Source of the DNA: Gemmatimonadota bacterium
GTDB lineage: Bacteria; Gemmatimonadota; Gemmatimonadetes; Gemmatimonadales; Gemmatimonadaceae
DNA: 64,000 nt
Assembly: GCA_021299375.1 (NCBI GenBank)
Contig: JAJTGR010000017.1
Span: forward strand, 62,001 to 126,000
Direction: 5' to 3'
Shown here one piece after another: positions 9,076 to 17,782 of this stretch. Numbering within the stretch: the stretch's first letter is position 1; each line of letters starts with the position of its first letter. Under the pieces are notes generated by a model. It was given only the letters and a program-made list of their open reading frames with translations, did no database searches and was not told where the DNA came from. The translations under genes were made by a program, and so were the position numbers.

Positions 9076-9944
9076 TGCGCGTCGGCGTAATCGGACATCG
9101 CGGATATGTCGGACTCCCGGCGATTCTGGGCACCCTGCTCGACATGGCACCCGGGCTCGGCTTCACGCTTGCCTTCGAAGACGCGTTGTGGGAGGTCGCC
9201 GAGGAAGGCGAGCGGCTGGGCGCTCCCCAGACGGTCGACGCCCTGCTCACGTTGGGTGGCGACGGCACATTGCTCCGCGGGGCCCGCTATCTCGACGGCC
9301 ACACGGTGCCCATTCTCGGCATCAACCTCGGCCGCCTCGGCTTCCTCACGAGTTGCAGCGGCGCTGACTTCGAGGAGGGGGTACGCCGTTTTGCACGAGG
9401 TGACTACGTCTCGGAGCCGCGCATGGCGCTCGAGTCGTGTGCGCTCGACCGTCTCGGCGTGGAGCGTGGTGGCTGGCGGGCCCTCAACGACGTGGTGCTG
9501 CACAAGGGTGGCTTCGCGCGCGTGGTGCGCTTCTCGGTGTTCGTCGACGATGAGCCAATCGGGTCCTATTCCGCCGATGGCCTCGTGATCTCGACACCGA
9601 CAGGGTCCACCGGGTACTCGCTGTCAGCCGGCGGGCCGATCGTGGTGCCGACGGTCGAAAGCATCGTGCTCACCCCGGTGTCTCCGCACACCCTGGCGAT
9701 GCGTCCGCTGGTGCTGCCGCCTCAGGTCGACGTGAAGGTGCGCGCAGACGATGGGCCCGAAGAACTTCTGGTGACGATCGACGGCCAGGTGGGCACTACC
9801 TTCACCGGTGGGGAGACACTCGTCACCCGTCGTGCCCCCAATTCGGTGCAGATTGTACGCTTTCCCGGGACCACGTTCTTCACGCGGTTGCGTCACAAGC
9901 TGGGATGGGGAGGTCTGTCCGAGCGCGACGGCGAGACTGCCTGA
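9075..9944 (+). CDS. nadK: NAD kinase
   Basis: Phosphorylates NAD to NADP; 289 residues. The diagnostic GGDGTLLRGAR lies near residue 59, followed by GINLGRLGFLT, the LNDVVLHKG segment with the conserved Asn-Asp pair, and STPTGSTGYSLSAGGPIV. ATG 9075 overlaps the dxs stop by one base. Its place between dxs and recN is widely conserved, and NADPH is consumed by the MEP pathway. Confidence 0.96.
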   Translation: MRVGVIGHRGYVGLPAILGTLLDMAPGLGFTLAFEDALWEVAEEGERLGAPQTVDALLTLGGDGTLLRGARYLDGHTVPILGINLGRLGFLTSCSGADFEEGVRRFARGDYVSEPRMALESCALDRLGVERGGWRALNDVVLHKGGFARVVRFSVFVDDEPIGSYSADGLVISTPTGSTGYSLSAGGPIVVPTVESIVLTPVSPHTLAMRPLVLPPQVDVKVRADDGPEELLVTIDGQVGTTFTGGETLVTRRAPNSVQIVRFPGTTFFTRLRHKLGWGGLSERDGETA

Positions 9945-9973
9945 CGTCCGACCGCCCAAACGCGGAGAGGCCA

Positions 9974-11725
9974 TTGCTCGTCGAACTGCGGATCCGCAAC
10001 GTGGCGGTTATCGACACCGTGACCTTGCCACTCGCTGGTGGGCTCAACGTGCTCACCGGCGAGACGGGTGCCGGCAAGTCGCTCATCATCGGGGCGCTGG
10101 GCATGCTGCTGGGCGAACGGGCGGCCTCCGATCGCGTACGCAGTGGTGCCGAGAAGGCCACGGTGGAGGGGGTCTTCGAGATCGGACGCGCCTCGGCGCT
10201 TCGTGCCGCATTGGATGAGCGGGGCATCGAAGTCGATGACGACCACCTGGTGCTCAAACGTGAAGTCAGCGCCACTGGCCGATCGCGCGCATGGATCAAT
10301 GGGTCACCGGTGACGGCGGGTGTCCTGGCCGATGTCGGCGCCCGTCTCGTGAGCGTGCATGGTCAGCACGATTCCCGACAGCTGGTCGACCCTGAACACC
10401 AGCGCGACCTGCTTGACGCGTACGTGCAGGCCACCGCCGCCCGCGAGCGCGTGACCGCGGCGCACGCCGCCGTCGTGGCACTGCGGGCGCGCGAGCGCGA
10501 GCTCGAGCAGCGCCGGCATGACGCCACCCGTCGTGCCGACTACCTGCGCTTCGTGGCCCAGGAGATCGCCGAAGCCAATCCGGTACTCGGTGAGGACGAG
10601 GCCCTCGATGGCGACATTCGGCGATTGTCACACGCCGAGGAGTTGCAGGGGTTGGCCGCTCAGGCGGCCGCGGCGATCTCTGGCGACGAGCGGGCCGCTC
10701 TCTCGCGCCTGGGACTCGTGCGTCGGGCGCTGGCATCGCTGGCCCGCATCGACCCGGACACGGAACGCCTGCAGAGCGGATTCGATGCGGCCGTGTATGC
10801 GCTCGATGAACTGGCCCGGGAACTCGAAGCGTACGCCGAATCCATCGAATCTGACCCGCCGCGCCTGCGCACCCTCGAGCGGCGACGCGACCAGCTGCTC
10901 GGTCTCATGCGCAAGCACGGGCCTTCCCTCGCCGATGTGCTGCGCACAGGCGAGGACGCGCGCCGGGAGCTCGACCTCGTCGACGGTGGCGCGCTCGACC
11001 TCGCCGCGATGGCGGACGCGCGGGCAGCGGCGGAGGGCGCGCTCATGGAGGCGGCGGCCGATCTCACACGCCTTCGACAGCGGGGGGCGGGCCACCTGGC
11101 CCAGGCCGTGACGGCGTTGCTCCCGGAGCTCGGCATGCGAGAGGGGCGGGTGGACGTGGTCCTCACGCCGGGGGAAACCGTCGGGGCGTTCGGCGCCGAA
11201 TCTGTCCTACTGGTGGCGACGCTGAACGCCGGGAGCGAGGCGCGTCCCTTGGCACGCATCGCCTCGGGCGGGGAGCTGTCGCGTGTGATGCTGGCCCTGA
11301 GTACGGTGCTCGCGCGGCTGCAGCAAGTCCCGACGCTGGTGTTCGACGAAGTCGATGCTGGCGTGGGTGGCGCGATCGCAGGGCAGGTAGGCGCGCTCAT
11401 GCGGCGGGTGGCGTCACACCATCAGGTGCTGGCCATCTCCCATCTCGCGCAGATCGCGGCCCGCGCCCACCATCACATTGTCGTGCGCAAGAGCGAGGGC
11501 GGGGTGGTGACCACATCGGACACCACGGTGGTGCGCGAGGATGCCCGGGTCGTGGAGATCGCACGCATGCTTGGTGGCGACGCCGATCGCGAAGTGAGTC
11601 GGGCCCACGCCCGGGAATTGCTGGCGCGAGGCGCGGATGATTCGACGGCGTCGATACTGCCTGGGGACGGCACCACGGTATCGACGGCCCGCCGGACCAC
11701 TCAGCGTCGCGGAAAACCCGTGTAG
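9974..11725 (+). CDS. recN: DNA repair protein RecN
   Basis: SMC-like ATPase acting in double-strand break repair; 583 residues. MLVELRIRNVAVIDTVTLPL at the N-terminus precedes Walker A GETGAGKS (about residue 31); the middle is coiled coil; the C-terminal half has the ABC signature ASGGELSRVMLAL and Walker B TLVFDEVDAGVGG. TTG 9974 is preferred because it starts exactly at the family N-terminus and has GGAG six bases upstream; an ATG at 9905 would add 23 residues and overlap nadK. The 3' end overlaps the convergent gene on the minus strand by 25 nt. Confidence 0.95.
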   Translation: MLVELRIRNVAVIDTVTLPLAGGLNVLTGETGAGKSLIIGALGMLLGERAASDRVRSGAEKATVEGVFEIGRASALRAALDERGIEVDDDHLVLKREVSATGRSRAWINGSPVTAGVLADVGARLVSVHGQHDSRQLVDPEHQRDLLDAYVQATAARERVTAAHAAVVALRARERELEQRRHDATRRADYLRFVAQEIAEANPVLGEDEALDGDIRRLSHAEELQGLAAQAAAAISGDERAALSRLGLVRRALASLARIDPDTERLQSGFDAAVYALDELARELEAYAESIESDPPRLRTLERRRDQLLGLMRKHGPSLADVLRTGEDARRELDLVDGGALDLAAMADARAAAEGALMEAAADLTRLRQRGAGHLAQAVTALLPELGMREGRVDVVLTPGETVGAFGAESVLLVATLNAGSEARPLARIASGGELSRVMLALSTVLARLQQVPTLVFDEVDAGVGGAIAGQVGALMRRVASHHQVLAISHLAQIAARAHHHIVVRKSEGGVVTTSDTTVVREDARVVEIARMLGGDADREVSRAHARELLARGADDSTASILPGDGTTVSTARRTTQRRGKPV

Positions 11726-13398
11726 ACGCGCAGTTCGAGGCGGTCGGCGGCAACCGCGGGGACAACCCCGCCGGCCCCCCCGAGCGACGAGGTATGCGTG
11801 TACAGCACTTCCGCGGGAAACCGTGACCGGCCACGGGCGTAGCTGGCCAACGTAGAGAATGTCACGCCCACGGCTGCGGCGCGCATCGTCCGCGAGCCCA
11901 CCACGACAGAAGCCGGCGCGGAGCCGTCGGTCGCGATGGCGGCAGGATCGTACCGATCGGTCCCCCAGCGCCGCAGGAGGAGTCCACCCGACAGGCCGAA
12001 GAACTGCCCGAGGGCCACCCGCGGAGAGACCTCAAGGTCGAGGCGAGTGCCGAGGGTGCGTGCGGCGTTGCGCACCGTGATCGGTGCGCCGAACATGCCC
12101 GCCTCATCGCGCACGGGGAGCGCGATGGCCACCCGGTCGCCGATGGGCTGTACGATGCGCACCGTGGCACTGGCCCACGCCCACCGTGACCAGAGGAAGT
12201 CGGTCGTGCTTCGCAGCAGGAGGGCGTTCGCGCCCTCGCCGATCGGCACATCGAATGCATCTTCGGTGCGATCCGCGCCTGCCGTGCCGAACCGCCAGCC
12301 CACCGTCACCGCGCTGCGCACGCCACGCGTGGGGCTCAGCAACCGGCGGACCTGGTCGGCCTTGAATGTGTCGTGCAGCAGCACGGTTGCACTCAGGTCG
12401 ATATCACCGATGCCGGCCCGCCTGGTGTCACCAAGGCGTTCGTACCCCACTCCGAAGGCGGTGTCCGACGCGACCACGGGCATCCCGGCCGGCCCATAGA
12501 TCGTCGTGGCGCCGGCCGGGGCCGTCGAGGAAATCGTCGTGATGCCGTAGGCATTGAAGTCGGTGCGCAGCGCGCCGATGGTCGAGACGATCCCGGCATG
12601 TACCGTCGAACCGTTGATGGGGACCACCGGTGCACCGCCGCGGGTCGCATCGCCGTAGACGGTCACGAGATTGGCGCGGGTCCGCTGGGCACGATCGAGC
12701 AGCGCCTGGGCGCCGGCCGGGTTGGCGTTTATCGCCTCGCACCCCGTTGCGCTCGGGTTGCCACAGCGGGCGAGTTCAGCCGCGAGACGCGTCCGGGCCT
12801 GTTCGATCTGCGTGACGAGGGCACCATTGGTGGCGCGGGCCTGCGCTCCGGTACCCGCACCGAACGCGGGATTGGCCCCCACGTTGGCCGTCACGCCCGT
12901 CCGGTTGAGGAGCAACTGCGTGGCGTCACGTGACTCCGCATACGGCACCAGCAGGCGCAGGGAAACGCGCCGCGTGACTCCGTAATCCACGGCGATCGGC
13001 GCGATGCTCTGGCGCACCTCGCCCGCTGTTTCGAGGGTTCCGAGGGAAAGGGCGAAGTTGGACACCCCGGAAAGTCCTCGGATGCCGTCCTGCGCGGCCG
13101 ACAATTGTGGCAGGAACTCGGTGCCGAAGTTGGGGGTGGCCAACGTGCCGAGCAGGGGGCGGCGTGCACGCCCCGATGGCTTCGCCGGATCGTAGACCGC
13201 GTTGTGGTCGTTCCACAGTCCTGCTATCAGCAGTCGATACCCGCCCTTGGGGATCGGAATGGCGTCGTCGCCGACACCGGCCACCGCCTGGGCGCCGGCA
13301 ATGGTCCATCTCCCGCTGAGCAACCAGACCAGAGCGGACATCACGCACCGGTAGCGTGTGCGTGACAAGACAGGACGGCCGGCGGACACTGGAGACAC
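11701..13398 (-). CDS. Predicted outer-membrane beta-barrel-type protein
   Basis: No named family recognised. The 565-residue product has an N-terminal signal-like segment (Arg-rich start, hydrophobic CVMSALVWLLSG, small residues up to AGAQA), then many alternating hydrophobic/polar stretches with aromatic residues and Gly, such as GLSGGLLLRRWGTDRYDP, consistent with an outer-membrane barrel. Residues about 190-260 look like a helical, Ala/Arg-rich insertion. The GTG at 13398 gives a positively charged n-region; ATG 13341 is an alternative start. It converges with recN, overlapping its end by 25 nt, and has its own promoter candidate (13450-13478). Transport or porin-like function is only an inference. 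Confidence 0.75.
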   Translation of the reverse strand: MSPVSAGRPVLSRTRYRCVMSALVWLLSGRWTIAGAQAVAGVGDDAIPIPKGGYRLLIAGLWNDHNAVYDPAKPSGRARRPLLGTLATPNFGTEFLPQLSAAQDGIRGLSGVSNFALSLGTLETAGEVRQSIAPIAVDYGVTRRVSLRLLVPYAESRDATQLLLNRTGVTANVGANPAFGAGTGAQARATNGALVTQIEQARTRLAAELARCGNPSATGCEAINANPAGAQALLDRAQRTRANLVTVYGDATRGGAPVVPINGSTVHAGIVSTIGALRTDFNAYGITTISSTAPAGATTIYGPAGMPVVASDTAFGVGYERLGDTRRAGIGDIDLSATVLLHDTFKADQVRRLLSPTRGVRSAVTVGWRFGTAGADRTEDAFDVPIGEGANALLLRSTTDFLWSRWAWASATVRIVQPIGDRVAIALPVRDEAGMFGAPITVRNAARTLGTRLDLEVSPRVALGQFFGLSGGLLLRRWGTDRYDPAAIATDGSAPASVVVGSRTMRAAAVGVTFSTLASYARGRSRFPAEVLYTHTSSLGGAGGVVPAVAADRLELRVYTGFPRR

Positions 13399-13449
13399 GA
13401 CGAGTGGGGACAGAGACTCGAGAGACGACCGATTCGAACCGAACCGGCT

Positions 13450-13478
13450 AGATTAGCCCTGCTCCGGAGACGCGTCAA
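13450..13478 (-). promoter_or_regulatory. Promoter for the outer-membrane-type gene
   Basis: Read on the minus strand, TTGACG (13478-13473) and TAATCT (13455-13450) are 17 nt apart, a strong sigma-70-type match. The predicted start, near 13443, leaves a leader of about 45 nt to the GTG at 13398 or 100 nt to the ATG at 13341. Confidence 0.6.
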
Positions 13479-13531
13479 CGTAGCGGGTGACGTGCGCTCC
13501 ACCGACTTGCATTCCACGCCGCGCCGCAGCG

Positions 13532-15340
13532 ATGACCGTTCACATGGTGCCCCTTCCTTCGGTTCCCTGGCAGCTCACCGGTAATCACTGGCTGACGCTG
13601 CCGTGCATCCATCCGGCCGACGGGTCGATCCATGCCCTCGGGGTGCTGCACCGCGGCGCCCGCGCTGCGATCGAAATGGCGGGGTCAGCGGATTTCCTGT
13701 CCGGGAAGGGTACCCCGCTGATGGGGCCGGTGTTGCGAGTGGGCGGCGAGGTTCGGGCGCTGGCGGCCGAAGGGATCGCGTGGGAGCGTGCGGTGGGGTG
13801 GCTGCCGACGTTCACATGCACGATCGGCGCACTCGTTGTGCGCGGGACCATCTTCGCGCCGTATGGCCGCGACGCGGACATGGCTGGCGCCGTGTATACG
13901 TTCGCCATTGAAAATCGCGGAGCCAACGATGTGTCCGTGGAGGTCGCGCTCGAGGGGACGCTTGGCCATCGCCAGCAGCGGGTCCGCACCGCCCGTCCAT
14001 TCGACGATGAGCACGTCGTGAGCCGCACGGACGATGGCATCATCCTCCTCGAGGGCGCGGCGATTCCGGGACTCGTGGCGGTCGCCCTTGGTTGCGAGGG
14101 GCCGGCCGCCATCGACGTGGCCACCGGTTCGTCCCGGGATCCACGCCCCTTCGCCATCCGGCGCACCCTGCTGGCACCGGCGGGTGGTGCGGTACAGACA
14201 GCCTTCTACATCGCGGTCGGCCCCGAGCGCGACGGCGCCCAGGCGACCGTCGGCGTCCTACGGCGCCGCGGCTGGCGCGCGTTGCTGACTGCCACGCGGG
14301 AGGCGTTGATGGCGCTTGAGCAATCCACGGGCAGCGAGGGAATGGACCGTTTACTCAACCGGAACCTGCTCTTCGCCTATTTCTACAGCGTGGGCCGCGC
14401 ACTCGACGACGCCCACTACTACCTCATGCGGTCGCGTGCGCCATGGCACGGCATGGGATGCACGGTGCGCGATTGGGAAGCGCTCATGTGGACGCTGCCG
14501 GCGGTGCAGCTGGCGGACACCGGTCTGGCGCGCGAACTGCTGGTGCGCGCCTGCGAACTGCACGGCTACGCACCCGGGCAGGGGGTGCACTACTTCGACG
14601 GCACACTGTTCCAACCGGGGTTCTGCCTCGAAGGCCCCGGTGCGTTTGCGATTGCCACCGATCGCTACATCCGGGATACGGGCGACGATCAGATCGTCGA
14701 AGACCCGGTCGTGGCCGATACACTGTACTTGGCGGCGGACGATATCGCCGCCCGTCGCGACGAGCGTATTCCGCTCTACTCCACCGAGGTGACTCCGTCC
14801 GGCGGGCCGGCCCCGCATCCGTTCACTCTCCACGGGAACGCGGTGGTCGCCATGGCGCTCGACGTGTTCCGTCGTACCCTCGACGAGGAGGCCGCATCGG
14901 CCGTCGAAGATCCGGCTGCGGTGCGGGCGGCGCTCCGTCGGCACTTCGCGGTCGAACGCGGGGAAAGGGCGCGTCTCGCTACGGCCGTCGATCTCGCCGG
15001 GGGCACGGACCTGCACGATGACACGGTCGGGTCGCTGCTCTGGCTTCCGCTCTATGAGGCCATGGATCGTGACGACTCGCTGTACCGTCGGACGGTACGC
15101 GCGGTCCGTCCCGCGTCCGGGAATGCCGGACCGCTGCTCCCCCAACTGGCCCGCCTGCTCGGACCGGAGGCCTCGGAGGTCATCGCGTGGTTGCGCCGAG
15201 CCCCGCTTGATAACGGAATTGCGGCTGAACAGGTGGACGACGATGGGCGTGCGGTCGGGAATGGTGGGGACGCGGCCTTGGCCGGGCTGCTCGCGTACAC
15301 CATCTGGTACGCCTGCCATGCGCTTGGTGTGCGTGAGTGA
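13532..15340 (+). CDS. Six-hairpin glycosidase-like protein
   Basis: A 602-residue protein without signal peptide. The N-terminal ~240 residues look like a beta-sandwich (many short strands; TFTCTIGALVVRGTIFAPYG), the C-terminal ~350 are helical with aromatic motifs such as APWHGMGCTVRDWEALMW and YFDGTLFQPGFCLEGPGAF. A beta-sandwich followed by a helical (alpha/alpha)6-type domain is the plan of glycogen-debranching, GH15/63/65/94-like enzymes; catalytic acids cannot be assigned by eye. ATG 13532 is preferred over GTG 13487 because the upstream 15 residues are Pro/Cys/Arg-rich and unconserved in character. It stands alone, upstream of tRNA-Gly, so context says little. Substrate unknown. Confidence 0.75.
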   Translation: MTVHMVPLPSVPWQLTGNHWLTLPCIHPADGSIHALGVLHRGARAAIEMAGSADFLSGKGTPLMGPVLRVGGEVRALAAEGIAWERAVGWLPTFTCTIGALVVRGTIFAPYGRDADMAGAVYTFAIENRGANDVSVEVALEGTLGHRQQRVRTARPFDDEHVVSRTDDGIILLEGAAIPGLVAVALGCEGPAAIDVATGSSRDPRPFAIRRTLLAPAGGAVQTAFYIAVGPERDGAQATVGVLRRRGWRALLTATREALMALEQSTGSEGMDRLLNRNLLFAYFYSVGRALDDAHYYLMRSRAPWHGMGCTVRDWEALMWTLPAVQLADTGLARELLVRACELHGYAPGQGVHYFDGTLFQPGFCLEGPGAFAIATDRYIRDTGDDQIVEDPVVADTLYLAADDIAARRDERIPLYSTEVTPSGGPAPHPFTLHGNAVVAMALDVFRRTLDEEAASAVEDPAAVRAALRRHFAVERGERARLATAVDLAGGTDLHDDTVGSLLWLPLYEAMDRDDSLYRRTVRAVRPASGNAGPLLPQLARLLGPEASEVIAWLRRAPLDNGIAAEQVDDDGRAVGNGGDAALAGLLAYTIWYACHALGVRE

Positions 15341-15351
15341 GGGGAGGGTGC

Positions 15352-15380
15352 TTGTCCCGACCCCGCGGGTTTGCTAGACT
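15352..15380 (+). promoter_or_regulatory. Promoter of tRNA-Gly
   Basis: TTGTCC (15352-15357), a 17-nt spacer and TAGACT (15375-15380). The predicted transcription start lies near 15387, about 13 nt before the mature tRNA, as expected for a tRNA promoter. Confidence 0.6.
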
Positions 15381-15399
15381 GAAGACGGCGGGTCGGTAC

Positions 15400-15472
15400 G
15401 CGGGAATAGCTCAGTTGGTAGAGCACAACCTTGCCAAGGTTGGGGTCGCGGGTTCGAGTCCCGTTTCCCGCT
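15400..15472 (+). tRNA. tRNA-Gly (anticodon GCC)
   Basis: Full cloverleaf in 73 nt: acceptor GCGGGAA/TTCCCGC, D arm with AGCTCAGTTGGTAGAGC, anticodon stem CAACC/GGTTG around TTGCCAA, and T arm GCGGG-TTCGAGT-CCCGT. The discriminator base is T (as DNA) and CCA is not encoded, so CCA must be added post-transcriptionally. Confidence 0.97.
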
Positions 15473-15492
15473 CTTCGTTCAGGAGTCGGCAC

Positions 15493-15523
15493 AGCGGGAG
15501 CGCCTCGGCGCTCCCGCTTTGCG
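15493..15523 (+). terminator. Intrinsic terminator after tRNA-Gly
   Basis: A perfect 11-bp stem, AGCGGGAGCGC (15493-15503) with GCGCTCCCGCT (15508-15518), CTCG tetraloop, followed by a T-rich tail. It separates tRNA-Gly from tRNA-Leu, implying that the second tRNA has its own promoter, although I do not see a convincing one. Confidence 0.8.
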
Positions 15524-15572
15524 TTTGGCCCCGGCGCGCGCGATCGTCGCGACGTGTGGCGCCCACGGTTAC

Positions 15573-15656
15573 ACCCGGATGGCGAAATCGGTAGACGCGC
15601 GAGACTTAAAATCTCTTGTCCGAAAGGGCGTGCGGGTTCGAGTCCCGCTCCGGGTA
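15573..15656 (+). tRNA. tRNA-Leu (anticodon TAA)
   Basis: An 84-nt class II tRNA: acceptor ACCCGGA/TCCGGGT, D arm with GCGAAATCGGTAGACGC, anticodon loop CTTAAAA (anticodon TAA), an extra arm (TCCGAAAGGGC) and T arm GCGGG-TTCGAGT-CCCGC. Discriminator A fits leucine identity. The first pair is A-U rather than the usual G-C, and pair 27-43 is C-T. CCA is not encoded. Confidence 0.96.
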
Positions 15657-15756
15657 TCGCCGACCTCCAAACGACGCGCAACTGACCTGCGACCGACCAG
15701 TGACTGACGACGAGGCGACGCGGTAGCTTTCGCGATCCCACCTTCTGGAGTGTCTT

Positions 15757-15978
15757 GTGCGTACGGTCGCCGATCACCGCGGTGTCACCTGGATCTGTCT
15801 GGAGTTGCCGGAGATTCCAGTCGAACAGCGGGTAATCGCAGAAGGAATGCCGCCCGACACCGTGGCCATCGAGTGCAATTCGGGTGCAGAGCGGGTGATT
15901 GCCTTGGTGCCACCCGGGTGGGACGAAGACATGGACGATGCCCGACTGACGGAGACCATCCGCGCGTTCATGCCGTAG
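15757..15978 (+). CDS. Small hypothetical protein (73 aa)
   Basis: No family recognised. The GTG at 15757 is preceded by CTGGAG at 15745-15750, a good Shine-Dalgarno with 6-nt spacing, and the codons show the GC3 bias of neighbouring genes. The product is acidic, with alternating strands (VTWICLELPEI, TVAIECNSGAERVIALV) and a C-terminal helix (LTETIRAF). No signal peptide, membrane span or metal motif. A GTGACT/TAGCTT pair 18 nt apart lies about 25-55 nt upstream and could be its promoter. It looks like a real cytoplasmic small protein. Confidence 0.6.
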   Translation: MRTVADHRGVTWICLELPEIPVEQRVIAEGMPPDTVAIECNSGAERVIALVPPGWDEDMDDARLTETIRAFMP

Positions 15979-16789
15979 CGTACCGTGCCGTGCCGTGGTT
16001 GGCGTGGCGCCCCAGCTGGTCCATTGCCACGGCTGACTCACCACCGCACCCGATGGGATGGGATTGTCTCGCCGCTCGCCACGCGCCGGCACGGTTGCGT
16101 CACGGCGGACGCACCACCGTGCGCCGCCGCTGGTTCAGGCCGGCCACCCACGCGTGGTTGACGCGCGAGTCGGGTGGTGTGATGCTCGGCACCGCCGCAT
16201 GGACCGGGCGCCGAGTCGTCTGGAGCGACGCCGCCGCGCTCATCTCACGGAAGGCGGCATGCGCGGATACCGATGCCGACGTCGGCGACTGGGTCGTCTG
16301 GGCGCGCACGAGAGCCGGCGCCCACAAGGTGAATCGGCATGGAGTGGCTGGGCATGGGGTCGAGGTGGCGTTGCTGCTGGAGGGCGACCGCTGGGATGTG
16401 CGGCGACATGCGGGCCGTGCCGGCATGCCCGCACGCCCTGCGTGCGCCGGGTTCTCACAGGCCAACTTCTCGAAGTTCGTGCGGCAGACCCTCACGGCCA
16501 CGGTGGCCGTGGAGAGTGAGTGGATCGTCCACGATGTGCCCGTCCATCAGACCAAGCGGACCCGACGCGTCCCGCTTGAGGAACCGCGCGACTTCGCCGA
16601 GCCGGCAGAAGAGGATGCCCGCCGTGCTCATGGCGAGCTGCTGACCAGCGCGCCACTCGCGGAGCCCGAGGAGAGCCGCTCTCGCGCCCGCATCAGCGAG
16701 AGGCGTGTCGTCACGGTACAGGGTTGCGCCGCCGGGGCAAGCCCGCGCGGGGGGGCACCGGTGGAGGCAATGCTTGTATCTTGTGACGC
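15979..16789 (+). other. 811-nt stretch without an assignable gene
   Basis: The base composition resembles coding DNA. One plus-strand frame stays open through the stretch (from an ATG at 16053 on to a stop at 16889) with high GC3 and segments such as HGVEVALLLEGDRWDV, but it runs 100 nt into the next gene and matches nothing I know. The codon-aligned antisense frame also contains protein-like segments and then hits stops. A decayed gene or a lineage-specific ORF is possible; I do not call a CDS. TATCTT at 16777-16782, only 7 nt before the next start codon, may be a -10 box for leaderless transcription. Confidence 0.4.
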
Positions 16790-17782
16790 ATGTCCGACGT
16801 CGTCACCCTTGCCACGGAATTGCTGTCCATCGAGTCCACCACCGGTCGGGAACGGGCGGCGGTGGATTTCGCCTCCAGCTGGTGTGTGAGCCGCGGGTGG
16901 AACGTGTCGCTGCAGGAAGTCGAGCCGGGTCGCTCCAACCTCTGGGCGAAACGGCGTGGTGGCGGCGTGACGCTCTCCACCCACCTTGACACCGTGCCGC
17001 CGTTCGTGCCCCCACGCCTCGAGGGGGATCGGTTATATGGTCGCGGCGCCTGCGATGCCAAGGGCATCGCCGCGGCCATGATGATCGCGGCGCAGCGCCT
17101 CGCGGATGACGGTGAGGAGCGGGTCGATCTGCTCTTCGTGGTGGGAGAGGAGAAAGGGTCACCGGGTGCCCGGGCTGCCAACCGGCTGCCGGCGACCAGT
17201 CGGTTTCTCGTGAACGGGGAGCCCACAGAGAGCAGGCTGGCCTCCGGTGGGAAAGGGGCGCAGCGCCTGATCGTGCGCGTGCGCGGGCGCGAGGCCCATT
17301 CGGCCTATGCACACCTCGGACAGAGCGCGCTCGAGCCGCTGCTCGACCTGCTCCCGGAACTGCGCACATTAGCCTTGCCCATTGATCCGATTCTCGGTCC
17401 CACGACGTACAACATCGGCGTCCTGCGCGCCGGGACGGAGGCCAACATCGTGCCTGGTCTCGCCGAAGCGGAACTCATGATCCGCCTCGTCGGGGACGTG
17501 GAGCCTGTCAAGCAGGCCTTCACCGCCTGGGCGGGTCAGCGGGCCGACCTGGTGTGGGGCTCGCACATTCCCGCACAGCACTTTCACGTGATCGGCGGCT
17601 TCGAGGTCGCCCCCGTCGCGTACACCAGCGACATTCCCCTGTTGGATCGGTGGGGAACGCCACTGCTCTTCGGGCCGGGTTCCATTCACGTGGCCCATAC
17701 GCCTCTCGAGTACATCGATGTGGCGGAACTCGAGGCGTCCGTCGACGCCTATGTCCGCATCATCCGCACCCTCCTCGCATGA
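16790..17782 (+). CDS. dapE: M20 metallopeptidase, probable succinyl-diaminopimelate desuccinylase
   Basis: A 330-residue two-zinc M20 amidohydrolase. Visible ligands and catalytic residues: STHLDTVPP (His and Asp), RGACDAKG (bridging Asp), VVGEEKGSPGA (catalytic and ligand Glu), NGEPTESRL, and the C-terminal ligand in GPGSIHVAHTPLEY; the dimerisation-lid segment REAHSAYAHLG is also present. M20 enzymes of this size include acetylornithine, LysW-type and succinyl-DAP deacylases. Because it heads an operon with asd, lysC, dapB, dapA and dapD, which makes the N-succinyl intermediate, DapE is the most economical reading. The stop overlaps asd by 4 nt. Confidence 0.85.
   Translation: MSDVVTLATELLSIESTTGRERAAVDFASSWCVSRGWNVSLQEVEPGRSNLWAKRRGGGVTLSTHLDTVPPFVPPRLEGDRLYGRGACDAKGIAAAMMIAAQRLADDGEERVDLLFVVGEEKGSPGARAANRLPATSRFLVNGEPTESRLASGGKGAQRLIVRVRGREAHSAYAHLGQSALEPLLDLLPELRTLALPIDPILGPTTYNIGVLRAGTEANIVPGLAEAELMIRLVGDVEPVKQAFTAWAGQRADLVWGSHIPAQHFHVIGGFEVAPVAYTSDIPLLDRWGTPLLFGPGSIHVAHTPLEYIDVAELEASVDAYVRIIRTLLA

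Noticed and set aside
7057-9150. Minus-strand open frame (697 codons) antisense to dxs
   Set aside because: Codon-aligned shadow of a complete, well-recognised DXS gene.
15493-15523. GC-rich inverted repeat after tRNA-Gly as an attachment site
   Set aside because: It is a simple stem with tetraloop and T-rich tail; there is no integrase gene or duplicated tRNA end nearby.
16100-16640. Minus-strand mini-gene (MSTAGILFCRLGEVARFLKR...)
   Set aside because: It is the codon-aligned complement of an equally open plus frame, ends abruptly and has no ribosome site; not distinguishable from a shadow.
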